A stretch of DNA of 64,000 nucleotides from Magicicada septendecula (GCA_034769895.1 CM068368.1:688711877-688775876); one strand, 5' to 3'; positions 37,447 through 50,784 are shown, numbered from the stretch's first letter. Translations and numbers: made by a program. Notes: generated by a model from the sequence alone, not told the origin.

Positions 37447-38514
37447 ATACCCCCCCAATAAGAGGTTGAAGGCCGAAGCGTTCAAAATCTTATTGCCTAA
37501 ACCCTAAGAGGATCAGTGAGGATATGGCGCCGCAACCCCCCTGAGCACTCTACTAAAATCATGGGTTCTTACCCCCCTAGTCCGGCGACTGTGGCACATT
37601 CAATTAAAAAAATCAACATACGGCCTTCCATCACTCCATATCCCACAACTGATTTGTTTCCTCTTAGCCGTACTGGTTCATTGACAAAGCACTGGCTCAT
37701 TTTTTATTATAAAATATCTCTTAACCCTAGAAAATAGTATTAACAAAACAATATAGGATATATACAATACAGGAGTACATATAAGTTCCAGTCAAAATGA
37801 CGCATTAATTATACAGAATTGCATTTACACAGAATTTCCTTCAGTTTTCAATTTTAAATGAATATTTTAATCATTATGTTTTTTTATCAATTATTTATTT
37901 TACCATTACAATCAAAATTCAGATCAAACTAGATTTAAAGTCATATTAAAAATTATCTTTTCAATTTATTTAATTACCTTTCATTAAATTTAACTCATAT
38001 TGTTTTAATTAACAATTTCAAAATTAATTACATTTTTCAAAATGATCCGACATAAAATATTACCTACATTATTCAAAAATTTTACATTCCTTTCTTCACA
38101 TATGGAATTTCTTTTTATTTCATAATAGGATTTTCCTACTGGCAATGATTCAGCAGACTACAACACTTTTGTTATTGTCAACTCAGCTTCAACACCTCTG
38201 GCTGTAAACATTAGTCAAAACATACAACACACCTGTTTACATAAACGGTCGTCTGCCAGACTGGTGTTATAAACACTCCTTCAGTCTAAACATTCTGCTT
38301 ACCTCACCTCTAACACCTGTACTGCACTTTTCAATTTTTTATAAATCTTTTAGTTAACAATTGTAATAATATAATAATTTTTATACAATTAATTTCACTA
38401 TAATATATTTACAAATCTTTATCATTATTATTTCAGTTTTATCACACTTCAATGTCCAAGGTTGCGAGGTCTGAACCGTAAAACAAAATATTTACAATTG
38501 TTCCTTTATGAAGT

Positions 38515-38913
38515 TCAGCCTCCATCGTCAAAAATTAGTCTGGTCTTTATGTAACACTTTTCAATTTTATTGATACGCCACATATGGTTATTTTTTGTTT
38601 TATAACCACAAGAACTTATTTTTTCCATTGTACCAAAACAATAATCTATAGGGTTACCCCCCAAAATTATCTTATCATAAATCAAGTTGACATCAGTATT
38701 ATTTGTAAAGTCTCCGTCAGTGTTTTTTGTTATTACCATTGCATTATTATTACCATATTCTGCTACTATAGGTTCATTAACAGGCAAATATTTGTCATCA
38801 ATATACACATTGTTTGTCACACAAGGTATGTTTTTAATTCTACCAGTTCTCTCACTATTTAAACTCTGTATTAACTCTTCATAATCTCTCTTCCCATTAA
38901 ATATTTCTACCAT
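38515..38913 (-). CDS. Orphan ORF, unit 11
   Basis: 132 residues, open, MVEIFN with GGNPI. Confidence 0.48.
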   Translation of the reverse strand: MVEIFNGKRDYEELIQSLNSERTGRIKNIPCVTNNVYIDDKYLPVNEPIVAEYGNNNAMVITKNTDGDFTNNTDVNLIYDKIILGGNPIDYCFGTMEKISSCGYKTKNNHMWRINKIEKCYIKTRLIFDDGG

Positions 38914-39776
38914 TCTCTCTCTCTCTCATAATCACTTTCATCACCACAACATTTCATAATCTCACTCCATCCAGAGGGCAACACAACATTATTACAACAT
39001 CTGGCTTTACCAGATACACAAAAATAATTTCTTTGACATTTAAAAGACCTTTTGTCTTCTACAAAAACTAACGAGGAACCTTTGTCCTCCAACACTACTG
39101 GTGAAACCTTTTCTTCACCTATCTCACAAGAAAAATTTGCCCTCTTTTCACCCTCTACACTTAAACTGTCTTCACACTCTCTCTCATTCTCATCGGCATT
39201 TGCTAACAACACTTCATTACTAAACTCTACTTCAACAAAATCTTCCTTATCACTCTCAACATTAATCTCCTTGTTCTCTACTACCACGTTTTTACACATA
39301 TCATTATAATTCTGATTTGTTTTACATTCAAAATTTTCGATTACCTTTTGTATTTGTTTATCAATTTTTTCTGACACTTGTTCTTTAATAGTGTTGAAAC
39401 ATTCATCCATCTCATTTAGACGTTTATTCATACTGATTTCGAACTTAACATTTTGTGTATTCATTTCACATAAACGCTTATCAAATTTTTGGTCAATATT
39501 ATTTATATCACCCTTTAACTCATGGAATTTGCTATTAATTGTATTAAATTTAACATCAGAATCACTCTTCTGTTCATTGAAAAGCAATTTCATCATTTTT
39601 ATCATATCATTATCCTCAGATTGTTTATTTTTATTCATTACGGGTGGGGTTACCTGAATCCCTGAGTCATCTATTTCATCTGACTTACTTGATTCTCTAT
39701 TTTGAACTGGGATTGGGGTCGAATGGACCTCCAACCCACTCATGACCGTTGATTCGGTCAAACTATTATTTTCCAT
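38907..39776 (-). CDS. gag-like ORF, unit 11
   Basis: 289 residues, open, MMK although its LTR is A-type. The unit looks like a hybrid of the two types. Confidence 0.58.
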   Translation of the reverse strand: MENNSLTESTVMSGLEVHSTPIPVQNRESSKSDEIDDSGIQVTPPVMNKNKQSEDNDMIKMMKLLFNEQKSDSDVKFNTINSKFHELKGDINNIDQKFDKRLCEMNTQNVKFEISMNKRLNEMDECFNTIKEQVSEKIDKQIQKVIENFECKTNQNYNDMCKNVVVENKEINVESDKEDFVEVEFSNEVLLANADENERECEDSLSVEGEKRANFSCEIGEEKVSPVVLEDKGSSLVFVEDKRSFKCQRNYFCVSGKARCCNNVVLPSGWSEIMKCCGDESDYEREREW

Positions 39777-39941
39777 TTTTGTTTTATATTATTTTTACAT
39801 ATATAAATATGCCCGGTTTTGCTTTCACAGTCTACAATTTACAACCTCGCCCCACTCCCAAATAACCCGTTCTGCAGCTTAATTATGTCTGGCGAATATA
39901 CGTTATAAACCCTATACTCGAGTCCCTGTTCGGGCGCCATT

Positions 39942-41061
39942 TGTAACTACTCACTTAATTCCTATTAATAATTAATTCTTACCTTAAGGTTTTTCCCAGA
40001 GTCGTACAGACGAAACTGCTGCAGAAAGGATTATTCGAGATACAAGGGGTAAAGATCAAATACACAGTTTGTGCTAAAACAAATTGCCTCTGGTTTATTA
40101 TGCAAAATAACTACTTCGTCTCTCTTTCATGACATTTAAAATTCTTATTCCTTTTCGTTAGATTAAATACTCGTTGAATGAGTAACAATTTGTAAAAATC
40201 AAACAAAGTAACAAAATGAATATTTCTTAATTAACTAGCTTATGACAACTATGGTATACCACAACTATTTATTTTTAGCAATGAACCAATACGTGATGTA
40301 GCCACACACTCACACACATTAGTTCTTTGACTTTGTCGTTCTATTTAAACCCCACTTTGAGATCTCTGAGGTACATTTAAGATTTACAATTTATTTATGT
40401 TGAATTATACTCTGGAGAAAAAGGTAAAATGATATTGGTTAAAACTCAGTTAATACTTAACGTCTGAAGAACTCCGCTGTTTTGCACTTCTGCTGTGAAT
40501 GCACTGGTTTTTTTTTTCTTTGGTTAACACACCATAAATTAGTTTTGACACTGTTTACCCGCGGGTACTGTTATTGATTATTTCGTATTAGGTTGATGCG
40601 CCACTATTATTTTAATCCACTTTAGAATAACATTTCTTTTTATTTTGTCGGCCGACATAAATTTTCGAACACTTAGCTCGTTTAGGTTGACCGCGCGGCC
40701 ATGAGTTGCAACTGGAACTCGGCCACACGTTTTACTGTTTGTACAACTTTTAACACTGTTAATGCGTTGAAAGATAGGCCTACTCTTAATTACGGCCTAT
40801 CTTGCACCCGAGGCCACCGTTTGAATTTAAATCACCAACTTTACTGTCTGATGCTGCTTACTACTGTTCACTCTCTGATGACAAACTGCATACTGTGATT
40901 CACAAAAAGCCTGCTGCTGGGCCGGTTACGCAATACGTCTGGGCATTTGTTTAGGCTAACTGTATGTAGGTTGTACTGGGGCTCCTCACAGGTGAAAGTT
41001 AACAATTTATTAATTACTGAATTAAAATTAAAACTGGATCACACACTTCTGTACCGTTACA
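39942..41061 (-). repeat. LTR of unit 12 (A-type)
   Basis: 1,120 bp, A-type, next to another A-type LTR, so the alternation breaks here. Private TTATTCCTTTTCG near 40145. Confidence 0.92.
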
Positions 41062-42129
41062 ATACCCCCCCAATAAGAGGTTGAAGGCCGAAGCGTTCAA
41101 AATCTTATTGCCTAAACCCTAAGAGGATCAGTGAGGATATGGCGCCGCAACCCCCCTGAGCACTCTACTAAAATCATGGGTTCTTACCCCCCTAGTCCGG
41201 CGACTGTGGCACATTCAATTAAAAAAATCAACATACGGCCTTCCATCACTCCATATCCCACAACTGATTTGTTTCCTCTTAGCCGTACTGGTTCATTGAC
41301 AAAGCACTGGCTCATTTTTTATTATAAAATATCTCTTAACCCTAGAAAATAGTATTAACAAAACAATATAGGATATATACAATACAGGAGTACATATAAG
41401 TTCCAGTCAAAATGACGCATTAATTATACAGAATTGCATTTACACAGAATTTCCTTCAGTTTTCAATTTTAAATGAATATTTTAATCATTATGTTTTTTT
41501 ATCAATTATTTATTTTACCATTACAATCAAAATTCAGATCAAACTAGATTTAAAGTCATATTAAAAATTATCTTTTCAATTTATTTAATTACCTTTCATT
41601 AAATTTAACTCATATTGTTTTAATTAACAATTTCAAAATTAATTACATTTTTCAAAATGATCCGACATAAAATATTACCTACATTATTCAAAAATTTTAC
41701 ATTCCTTTCTTCACATATGGAATTTCTTTTTATTTCATAATAGGATTTTCCTACTGGCAATGATTCAGCAGACTACAACACTTTTGTTATTGTCAACTCA
41801 GCTTCAACACCTCTGGCTGTAAACATTAGTCAAAACATACAACACACCTGTTTACATAAACGGTCGTCTGCCAGACTGGTGTTATAAACACTCCTTCAGT
41901 CTAAACATTCTGCTTACCTCACCTCTAACACCTGTACTGCACTTTTCAATTTTTTATAAATCTTTTAGTTAACAATTGTAATAATATAATAATTTTTATA
42001 CAATTAATTTCACTATAATATATTTACAAATCTTTATCATTATTATTTCAGTTTTATCACACTTCAATGTCCAAGGTTGCGAGGTCTGAACCGTAAAACA
42101 AAATATTTACAATTGTTCCTTTATGAAGT

Positions 42130-42528
42130 TCAGCCTCCATCGTCAAAAATTAGTCTGGTCTTTATGTAACACTTTTCAATTTTATTGATACGCCACATAT
42201 GGTTATTTTTTGTTTTATAACCACAAGAACTTATTTTTTCCATTGTACCAAAACAATAATCTATAGGGTTACCCCCCAAAATTATCTTATCATAAATCAA
42301 GTTGACATCAGTATTATTTGTAAAGTCTCCGTCAGTGTTTTTTGTTATTACCATTGCATTATTATTACCATATTCTGCTACTATAGGTTCATTAACAGGC
42401 AAATATTTGTCATCAATATACACATTGTTTGTCACACAAGGTATGTTTTTAATTCTACCAGTTCTCTCACTATTTAAACTCTGTATTAACTCTTCATAAT
42501 CTCTCTTCCCATTAAATATTTCTACCAT
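42130..42528 (-). CDS. Orphan ORF, unit 12
   Basis: 132 residues, open, MVEIFN with GGNPI. Confidence 0.48.
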   Translation of the reverse strand: MVEIFNGKRDYEELIQSLNSERTGRIKNIPCVTNNVYIDDKYLPVNEPIVAEYGNNNAMVITKNTDGDFTNNTDVNLIYDKIILGGNPIDYCFGTMEKISSCGYKTKNNHMWRINKIEKCYIKTRLIFDDGG

Positions 42529-43376
42529 TCTCTCTCTCTCTCATAATCACTTTCATCACCACAACATTTCATAATCTCACTCCATCCAGAGGGCAACACA
42601 ACATTATTACAACATCTGGCTTTACCAGATACACAAAAATAATTTCTTTGACATTTAAAAGACCTTTTGTCTTCTACAAAAACTAACGAGGAACCTTTGT
42701 CCTCCAACACTACTGGTGAAACCTTTTCTTCACCTATCTCACAAGAAAAATTTGCCCTCTTTTCACCCTCTACACTTAAACTGTCTTCACACTCTCTCTC
42801 ATTCTCATCGGCATTTGCTAACAACACTTCATTACTAAACTCTACTTCAACAAAATCTTCCTTATCACTCTCAACATTAATCTCCTTGTTCTCTACTACC
42901 ACGTTTTTACACATATCATTATAATTCTGATTTGTTTTACATTCAAAATTTTCGATTACCTTTTGTATTTGTTTATCAATTTTTTCTGACACTTGTTCTT
43001 TAATAGTGTTGAAACATTCATCCATCTCATTTAGACGTTTATTCATACTGATTTCGAACTTAACATTTTGTGTATTCATTTCACATAAACGCTTATCAAA
43101 TTTTTGGTCAATATTATTTATATCACCCTTTAACTCATGGAATTTGCTATTAATTGTATTAAATTTAACATCAGAATCACTCTTCTGTTCATTGAAAAGC
43201 AATTGCATCATTTTTATCATATCATTATCCTCAGATTGTTTATTTTTATTCATTACGGGTGGGGTTACCTGAATCCCTGAGTCATCTATTTCATCTGACT
43301 TACTTGATTCTCTATTTTGAACTGGGATTGGGGTCGAATGGACCTCCAACCCACTCATGACCGTTGATTCGGTCAA
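42522..43376 (-). CDS. gag-like ORF, unit 12 (284 residues)
   Basis: MMQ type, open over 284 residues, slightly shorter than its neighbours. The body is the same as in the other copies. Confidence 0.52.
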   Translation of the reverse strand: MTESTVMSGLEVHSTPIPVQNRESSKSDEIDDSGIQVTPPVMNKNKQSEDNDMIKMMQLLFNEQKSDSDVKFNTINSKFHELKGDINNIDQKFDKRLCEMNTQNVKFEISMNKRLNEMDECFNTIKEQVSEKIDKQIQKVIENFECKTNQNYNDMCKNVVVENKEINVESDKEDFVEVEFSNEVLLANADENERECEDSLSVEGEKRANFSCEIGEEKVSPVVLEDKGSSLVFVEDKRSFKCQRNYFCVSGKARCCNNVVLPSGWSEIMKCCGDESDYEREREW

Positions 43377-43556
43377 ACTATTATTTTCTATTTTTGTTTT
43401 ATATTATTTTTACATATATAAATATGCCCGGTTTTGCTTTCACAGTCTACAATTTACAACCTCGCCCCACTCCCAAATAACCCGTTCTGCAGCTTAATTA
43501 TGTCTGGCGAATATACGTTATAAACCCTATACTCGAGTCCCTGTTCGGGCGCCATT

Positions 43557-44676
43557 TGTAACTACTCACTTAATTCCTATTAATAATTAATTCTTACCTT
43601 AGGGTTTTTCCCAGAGTCGTACAGACGAAACTGCTGCAGAAAGGATTATTCGAGATACAAGGGGTAAAGATCAAATACACAGTTTGTGCTAAAACAAATT
43701 GCCTCTGGTTTATTATGCAAAATAACTACTTCGTCTCTCTTTCATGACATTTAAAATTCTTATTTCTTTTCGATAGATTTAATACTCGTTGAATGAGTAA
43801 CAATTTGTAAAAATCAAACAAAGTAACAAAATGAATATTTCTTAATTAACTAGCTTATGACAACTATGGTATACCACAACTATTTATTTTTAGCAGTGAA
43901 CCAATACGTGATGTAGCCACACACTCACACACATTAGTTCTTTGCCTTTGTCGTTCTATTTAAACCCCACTTTGAGATCTCTGAGGTACATTTAAGATTT
44001 ACAATTTATTTATGTTGAATTATACTCTGGAGAAAAAGGTAAAATGATATTGGTTAAAACTCAGTTAATACTTAACGTCTGAAGAACTCCGCTGTTTTAC
44101 ACTTCTGCTGTGAATGCACTGGTTTTTTTTTTCTTTGGTTAACACACCATAAATTAGTTTTGACACTGTTTACCCGCGGGTACTGTTATTGATTATTTCG
44201 TATTTGGTTGATGCGCCACTATTATTTTAATCCACTTTAGAATAACATTTCTTTTTATTTTGTCGGCCGACATAAATTTTCGAACACTTAGCTCGTTTAG
44301 GTTGACCGCGCGGCCATGAGTTGCAACTGGAACTCGGCCGCACGTTTTACTGTTTGTACAACTTTTAACACTGTTAATGCGTTGAAAGATAGGCCTACTC
44401 TTAATTACGGCCTATCTTGCACCCGAGGCCACCGTTTGAATTTAAATCACCAACTTTACTGTCTGATGCTGCTTACTACTGTTCACCCTCTGATGACAAA
44501 CTGCATACTGTGATTCACAAAAAGCCTGCTGCTGGGCCGGTTACGCAATACGTCTGGGCATTTGTTTAGGCTAACTGTTTGTAGGTTGTACTGGGGCTCC
44601 TCACAGGTGAAAGTTAACAATTTATTAATTACTGAATTAAAATTTAAACTGGATCACACACTTCTGTACCGTTACA
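43557..44676 (-). repeat. LTR of unit 13 (B-type)
   Basis: 1,120 bp. B-type LTR with private bases (TTCACCCTC near 44483, CTGTTTGTAGG near 44575), joined to an internal region of the right-hand haplotype. Confidence 0.92.
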
Positions 44677-45744
44677 ATACCCCCCCAATAAGAGGTTGAA
44701 GGCCGAAGCGTTCAAACTCTTATTGCCTAAACCCTAAGAGGATCAGTGAGGATATGGCGCCGCAACCCCCCTGAGCACTCTACTAAAATCATGGGTTCTT
44801 ACCCCCCTAGTCCGGCGACTGTGGCACATTCAATTAAAAAAATCAACATACGGCCTTCCATCACTCCATATCCCACAACTGATTTGTTTCCTCTTAGCCG
44901 TACTGGTTCATTGACAAAGCACTGGCTCATTTTTTATTATAAAATATCTCTTAACCCTAGAAAATAGTATTAACAAAACAATATAGGATATATACAATAC
45001 AGGAGTACATATAAGTTCCAGTCAAAATGACGCATTAATTATACAGAATTGCATTTACACAGAATTTCCTTCAGTTTTCAATTTTAAATGAATATTTTAA
45101 TCATTATGTTTTTTTATCAATTATTTATTTTACCATTACAATCAAAATTCAGATCAAACTAGATTTAAAGTCATATTAAAAATTATCTTTTCAATTTATT
45201 TAATTACCTTTCATTAAATTTAACTCATATTGTTTTAATTAACAATTTCAAAATTAATTACATTTTTCAAAATGATCCGACATAAAATATTACCTACATT
45301 ATTCAAAAATTTTACATTCCTTTCTTCACATATGGAATTTCTTTTTATTTCATAATAGGATTTTCCTACTGGCAATGATTCAGCAGACTACAACACTTTT
45401 GTTATTGTCAACTCAGCTTCAACACCTCTGGCTGTAAACATTAGTCAAAACATACAACACACCTGTTTACATAAACGGTCGTCTGCCAGACTGGTGTTAT
45501 AAACACTCCTTCAGTCTAAACATTCTGCTTACCTCACCTCTAACACCTGTACTGCACTTTTCAATTTTTTATAAATCTTTTAGTTAACAATTGTAATAAT
45601 ATAATAATTTTTATACAATTAATTTCACTATAATATATTTACAAATCTTTATCATTATTATTTCAGTTTTATCACACTTCAATGTCCAAGGTTGCGAGGT
45701 CTGAACCGTAAAACAAAATATTTACAATTGTTCCTTTATGAAGT

Positions 45745-46143
45745 TCAGCCTCCATCGTCAAAAATTAGTCTGGTCTTTATGTAACACTTTTCAATTTTAT
45801 TGATACGCCACATATGGTTATTTTTTGTTTTATAACCACAAGAACTTATTTTTTCCATTGTACCAAAACAATAATCTACAGGGTTACCCTCCAAAATTAT
45901 CTTATCATAAATCAAGTTGACATCAGTATTATTTGTAAAGTCTCCGTCAGTGTTTTTTGTTATTACCATTGCATTATTATTACCATATTCTGCTACTATA
46001 GGTTCATTAACAGGCAAATATTTGTCATCAATATACACATTGTTTGTCACACAAGGTATGTTTTTAATTCTACCAGTTCTCTCACTATTTAAACTCTGTA
46101 TTAACTCTTCATAATCTCTCTTCCCCTTAAATATTTCTACCAT
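45745..46143 (-). CDS. Orphan ORF, unit 13
   Basis: 132 residues, open, MVEIFK with EGNPV, the variant of the right-hand block. Confidence 0.48.
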   Translation of the reverse strand: MVEIFKGKRDYEELIQSLNSERTGRIKNIPCVTNNVYIDDKYLPVNEPIVAEYGNNNAMVITKNTDGDFTNNTDVNLIYDKIILEGNPVDYCFGTMEKISSCGYKTKNNHMWRINKIEKCYIKTRLIFDDGG

Positions 46144-47006
46144 TCTCTCTCTCTCTCATAATCACTTTCATCACCACAACATTTCATAATCTCACTCCAT
46201 CCAGAGGGCAACACAACATTATTACAACATCTGGCTTTACCAGATACACAAAAATAATTTCTTTGACATTTAAAAGACCTTTTGTCTTCTACAAAAACTA
46301 ACGAGGAACCTTTGTCCTCCAACACTACTGGTGAAACCTTTTCTTCACCTATCTCACAAGAAAAATTTGCCCTCTTTTCACCCTCTACACTTAAACTGTC
46401 TTCACACTCTCTCTCATTCTCATCGGCATTTGCTAACAACACTTCATTACCAAACTCTACTTCAACAAAATCTTCCTTATCACTCTCAACATTAATCTCC
46501 TTGTTCTCTACTACCACGTTTTTACACATATCATTATAATTCTGATTTGTTTTACATTCAAAATTTTCGATTACCTTTTGTATTTGTTTATCAATTTTTT
46601 CTGACACTTGTTCTTTAATAGTGTTGAAACATTCATCCATCTCATTTAGACGTTTATTCATACTGATTTCGAACTTAACATTTTGTGTATTCATTTCACA
46701 TAAACGCTTATCAAATTTTTGGTCAATATTATTTATATCACCCTTTAACTCATGGAATTTGTTATTAATTGTATTAAATTTAACATCAGAATCACTCTTC
46801 TGTTCATTGAAAAGCAATTGCATCATTTTTATCATATCATTATCCTCAGATTGTTTATTTTTATTCATTACGGGTGGGGTTACCTGAATCCCTGAGTCAT
46901 CTATTTCATCTGACTTACTTGATTCTCTATTTTGAACTGGGATTGGGGTCGAATGGACCTCCAACCCACTCATGACCGTTGATTCGGTCAAACTATTAAT
47001 TTCCAT
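46137..47006 (-). CDS. gag-like ORF, unit 13
   Basis: 289 residues, open. Right-hand haplotype with MEINS, INNKF and EFGNE. Confidence 0.58.
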   Translation of the reverse strand: MEINSLTESTVMSGLEVHSTPIPVQNRESSKSDEIDDSGIQVTPPVMNKNKQSEDNDMIKMMQLLFNEQKSDSDVKFNTINNKFHELKGDINNIDQKFDKRLCEMNTQNVKFEISMNKRLNEMDECFNTIKEQVSEKIDKQIQKVIENFECKTNQNYNDMCKNVVVENKEINVESDKEDFVEVEFGNEVLLANADENERECEDSLSVEGEKRANFSCEIGEEKVSPVVLEDKGSSLVFVEDKRSFKCQRNYFCVSGKARCCNNVVLPSGWSEIMKCCGDESDYEREREW

Positions 47007-47171
47007 TTTTGTTTTATATTATTTTTACATATATAAATATGCCCGGTTTTGCTTTCACAGTCTACAATTTACAACCTCGCCCCACTCCCAAATAACCCGT
47101 TCTGCAGCTTAATTATGTCTGGCGAATATACGTTATAAACCCTATACTCGAGTCCCTGTTCGGGCGCCATT

Positions 47172-48290
47172 TGTAACTACTCACTTAATTCCTATTAATA
47201 ATTAATTCTTACCTTAGGGTTTTTCCCAGAGTCGTACAGACGAAACTGCTGCAGAAAGGATTATTCGAGATACAAGGGGTAAAGATCAAATAAACAGTTT
47301 GTGCTAAAACAAATTGCCTCTGGTTTATTATGCAAAATAACTACTTCGTCTCTCTTTCATGACATTTAAAATTCTTATTTCTTTTCGTTAGATTAAATAC
47401 TCGTTGAATGAGTAACAATTTGTAAAAATCAAACAAAGTAACAAAATGAATATTTCTTAATTAACTAGCTTATGACAACTATGGTATACCACAACTATTT
47501 ATTTTTAGCAATGAACCAATACGTGATGTAGCCACACACTCACACACATTAGTTCTTTGACTTTGTCGTTCTATTTAAACCCCACTTTGAGATCTCTGAG
47601 GTACATTTAAGATTTACAATTTATTTATGTTGAATTATACTCTGGAGAAAAAGGTAAAATGATATTGGTTAAAACTCAGTTAATACTTAACGTCTGAAGA
47701 ACTCCGCTGTTTTGCACTTCTGCTGTGAATGCACTGGTTTTTTTTTCTTTGGTTAACACACCATAAATTAGTTTTGACAATGTTTACCCGCGGGTACTGT
47801 TATTGATTATTTCGTATTAGGTAGATGCGCCACTATTATTTTAATCCACTTTAGAATAACATTTCTTTTTATTTTGTCGGCCGACATAAATTTTCGAACA
47901 CTTAGCTCGTTTAGGTTGACCGCGCGGCCATGAGTTGCAACTGGAACTCGGCCGCACGTTTTACTGTTTGTACAACTTTTAACACTGTTAATGCGTTGAA
48001 AGATAGGCCTACTCTTAATTACGGCCTATCTTGCACCCGAGGCCACCGTTTGAATTTAAATCACCAACTTTACTGTCTGATGCTGCTTACTACTGTTCAC
48101 TCTCTGATGACAAACTGCATACTGTGATTCACAAAAAGCCTGCTGCTGGGCCGGTTACGCAATACGTCTGGGCAATTGTTTAGGCTAACTGTATGTAGGT
48201 TGTACTGGGGCTCCTCACAGGTGAAAGTTAACAATTTATTAATTACTGAATTAAAATTAAAACTGGATCACACACTTCTGTACCGTTACA
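47172..48290 (-). repeat. LTR of unit 14 (A'-type)
   Basis: 1,119 bp. A-type with AAATAAACAG near 47288, GTAGATGC near 47821 and GGCAATTG. Shared with unit 15. Confidence 0.92.
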
Positions 48291-49357
48291 ATACCCCCCC
48301 AATAAGAGGTTGAAGGCCGAAGCGTTCAAACTCTTATTGCCTAAACCCTAAGAGGATCAGTGAGGATATGGCGCCGCAACCCCCCTGAGCACTCTACTAA
48401 AATCATGGGTTCTTACCCCCCTAGTCCGGCGACTGTGGCACATTCAATTAAAAAAATCAACATACGGCCTTCCATCACTCCATATCCCACAACTGATTTG
48501 TTTCCTCTTAGCCGTACTGGTTCATTGACAAAGCACTGGCTCATTTTTTATTATAAAATATCTCTTAACCCTAGAAAATAGTATTAACAAAACAATATAG
48601 GATATATACAATACAGGAGTACATATAAGTTCCAGTCAAAATGACGCATTAATTATACAGAATTGCATTTACACAGAATTTCCTTCAGTTTTCAATTTTA
48701 AATGAATATTTTAATCATTATGTTTTTTTATCAATTATTTATTTTACCATTACAATCAAAATTCAGATCAAACTAGATTTAAAGTCATATTAAAAATTAT
48801 CTTTTCAATTTATTTAATTACCTTTCATTAAATTTAACTCATATTGTTTTAATTAACAATTTCAAAATTAATTACATTTTTCAAATGATCCGACATAAAA
48901 TATTACCTACATTATTCAAAAATTTTACATTCCTTTCTTCACATATGGAATTTCTTTTTATTTCATAATAGGATTTTCCTACTGGCAATGATTCAGCAGA
49001 CTACAACACTTTTGTTATTGTCAACTCAGCTTCAACACCTCTGGCTGTAAACATTAGGCAAAACATACAACACACCTGTTTACATAAACGGTCGTCTGCC
49101 AGACTGGTGTTATAAACACTCCTTCAGTCTAAACATTCTGCTTACCTCACCTCTAACACCTGTACTGCACTTTTCAATTTTTTATAAATCTTTTAGTTAA
49201 CAATTGTAATAATATAATAATTTTTATACAATTAATTTCACTATAATATATTTACAAATCTTTATCATTATTATTTCAGTTTTATCACACTTCAATGTCC
49301 AAGGTTGCGAGGTCTGAACCGTAAAACAAAATATTTACAATTGTTCCTTTATGAAGT

Positions 49358-49756
49358 TCAGCCTCCATCGTCAAAAATTAGTCTGGTCTTTATGTAACAC
49401 TTTTCAATTTTATTGATACGCCACATATGGTTATTTTTTGTTTTATAACCACAAGAACTTATTTTTTCCATTGTACCAAAACAATAATCTATAGGGTTAC
49501 CCCCCAAAATTATCTTATCATAAATCAAGTTGACATCAGTATTATTTGTAAAGTCTCCGTCAGTGTTTTTTGTTATTACCATTGCATTATTATTACCATA
49601 TTCTGCTACTATAGGTTCATTAACAGGCAAATATTTGTCATCAATATACACATTGTTTGTCACACAAGGTATGTTTTTAATTCTACCAGTTCTCTCACTA
49701 TTTAAACTCTGTATTAACTCTTCATAATCTCTCTTCCCATTAAATATTTCTACCAT
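49358..49756 (-). CDS. Orphan ORF, unit 14
   Basis: 132 residues, open, MVEIFN with GGNPI, the left-block variant inside the right-hand block. Confidence 0.48.
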   Translation of the reverse strand: MVEIFNGKRDYEELIQSLNSERTGRIKNIPCVTNNVYIDDKYLPVNEPIVAEYGNNNAMVITKNTDGDFTNNTDVNLIYDKIILGGNPIDYCFGTMEKISSCGYKTKNNHMWRINKIEKCYIKTRLIFDDGG

Positions 49757-50619
49757 TCTCTCTCTCTCTCATAATCACTTTCATCACCACAACATTTCAT
49801 AATCTCACTCCATCCAGAGGGCAACACAACATTATTACAACATCTGGCTTTACCAGATACACAAAAATAATTTCTTTGACATTTAAAAGACCTTTTGTCT
49901 TCTACAAAAACTAACGAGGAACCTTTGTCCTCCAACACTACTGGTGAAACCTTTTCTTCACCTATCTCACAAGAAAAATTTGCCCTCTTTTCACCCTCTA
50001 CACTTAAACTGTCTTCACACTCTCTCTCATTCTCATCGGCATTTGCTAACAACACTTCATTACTAAACTCTACTTCAACAAAATCTTCCTTATCACTCTC
50101 AACATTAATCTCCTTGTTCTCTACTACCACGTTTTTACACATATCATTATAATTCTGATTTGTTTTACATTCAAAATTTTCGATTACCTTTTGTATTTGT
50201 TTATCAATTTTTTCTGACACTTGTTCTTTAATAGTGTTGAAACATTCATCCATCTCATTTAGACGTTTATTCATACTGATTTCGAACTTAACATTTTGTG
50301 TATTCATTTCACATAAACGCTTATCAAATTTTTGGTCAATATTATTTATATCACCCTTTAACTCATGGAATTTGCTATTAATTGTATTAAATTTAACATC
50401 AGAATCACTCTTCTGTTCATTGAAAAGCAATTGCATCATTTTTATCATATCATTATCCTCAGATTGTTTATTTTTATTCATTACGGGTGGGGTTACCTGA
50501 ATCCCTGAGTCATCTATTTCATCTGACTTACTTGATTCTCTATTTTGAACTGGGATTGGGGTCGAATGGACCTCCAACCCACTCATGACCGTTGATTCGG
50601 TCAAACTATTAATTTCCAT
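49750..50619 (-). CDS. gag-like ORF, unit 14
   Basis: 289 residues, open. MEINS start but INSKF and EFSNE, so it mixes the two haplotypes. Confidence 0.58.
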   Translation of the reverse strand: MEINSLTESTVMSGLEVHSTPIPVQNRESSKSDEIDDSGIQVTPPVMNKNKQSEDNDMIKMMQLLFNEQKSDSDVKFNTINSKFHELKGDINNIDQKFDKRLCEMNTQNVKFEISMNKRLNEMDECFNTIKEQVSEKIDKQIQKVIENFECKTNQNYNDMCKNVVVENKEINVESDKEDFVEVEFSNEVLLANADENERECEDSLSVEGEKRANFSCEIGEEKVSPVVLEDKGSSLVFVEDKRSFKCQRNYFCVSGKARCCNNVVLPSGWSEIMKCCGDESDYEREREW

Positions 50620-50784
50620 TTTTGTTTTATATTATTTTTACATATATAAATATGCCCGGTTTTGCTTTCACAGTCTACAATTTACAACCTCGCCCCACTC
50701 CCAAATAACCCGTTCTGCAGCTTAATTATGTCTGGCGAATATACGTTATAAACCCTATACTCGAGTCCCTGTTCGGGCGCCATT

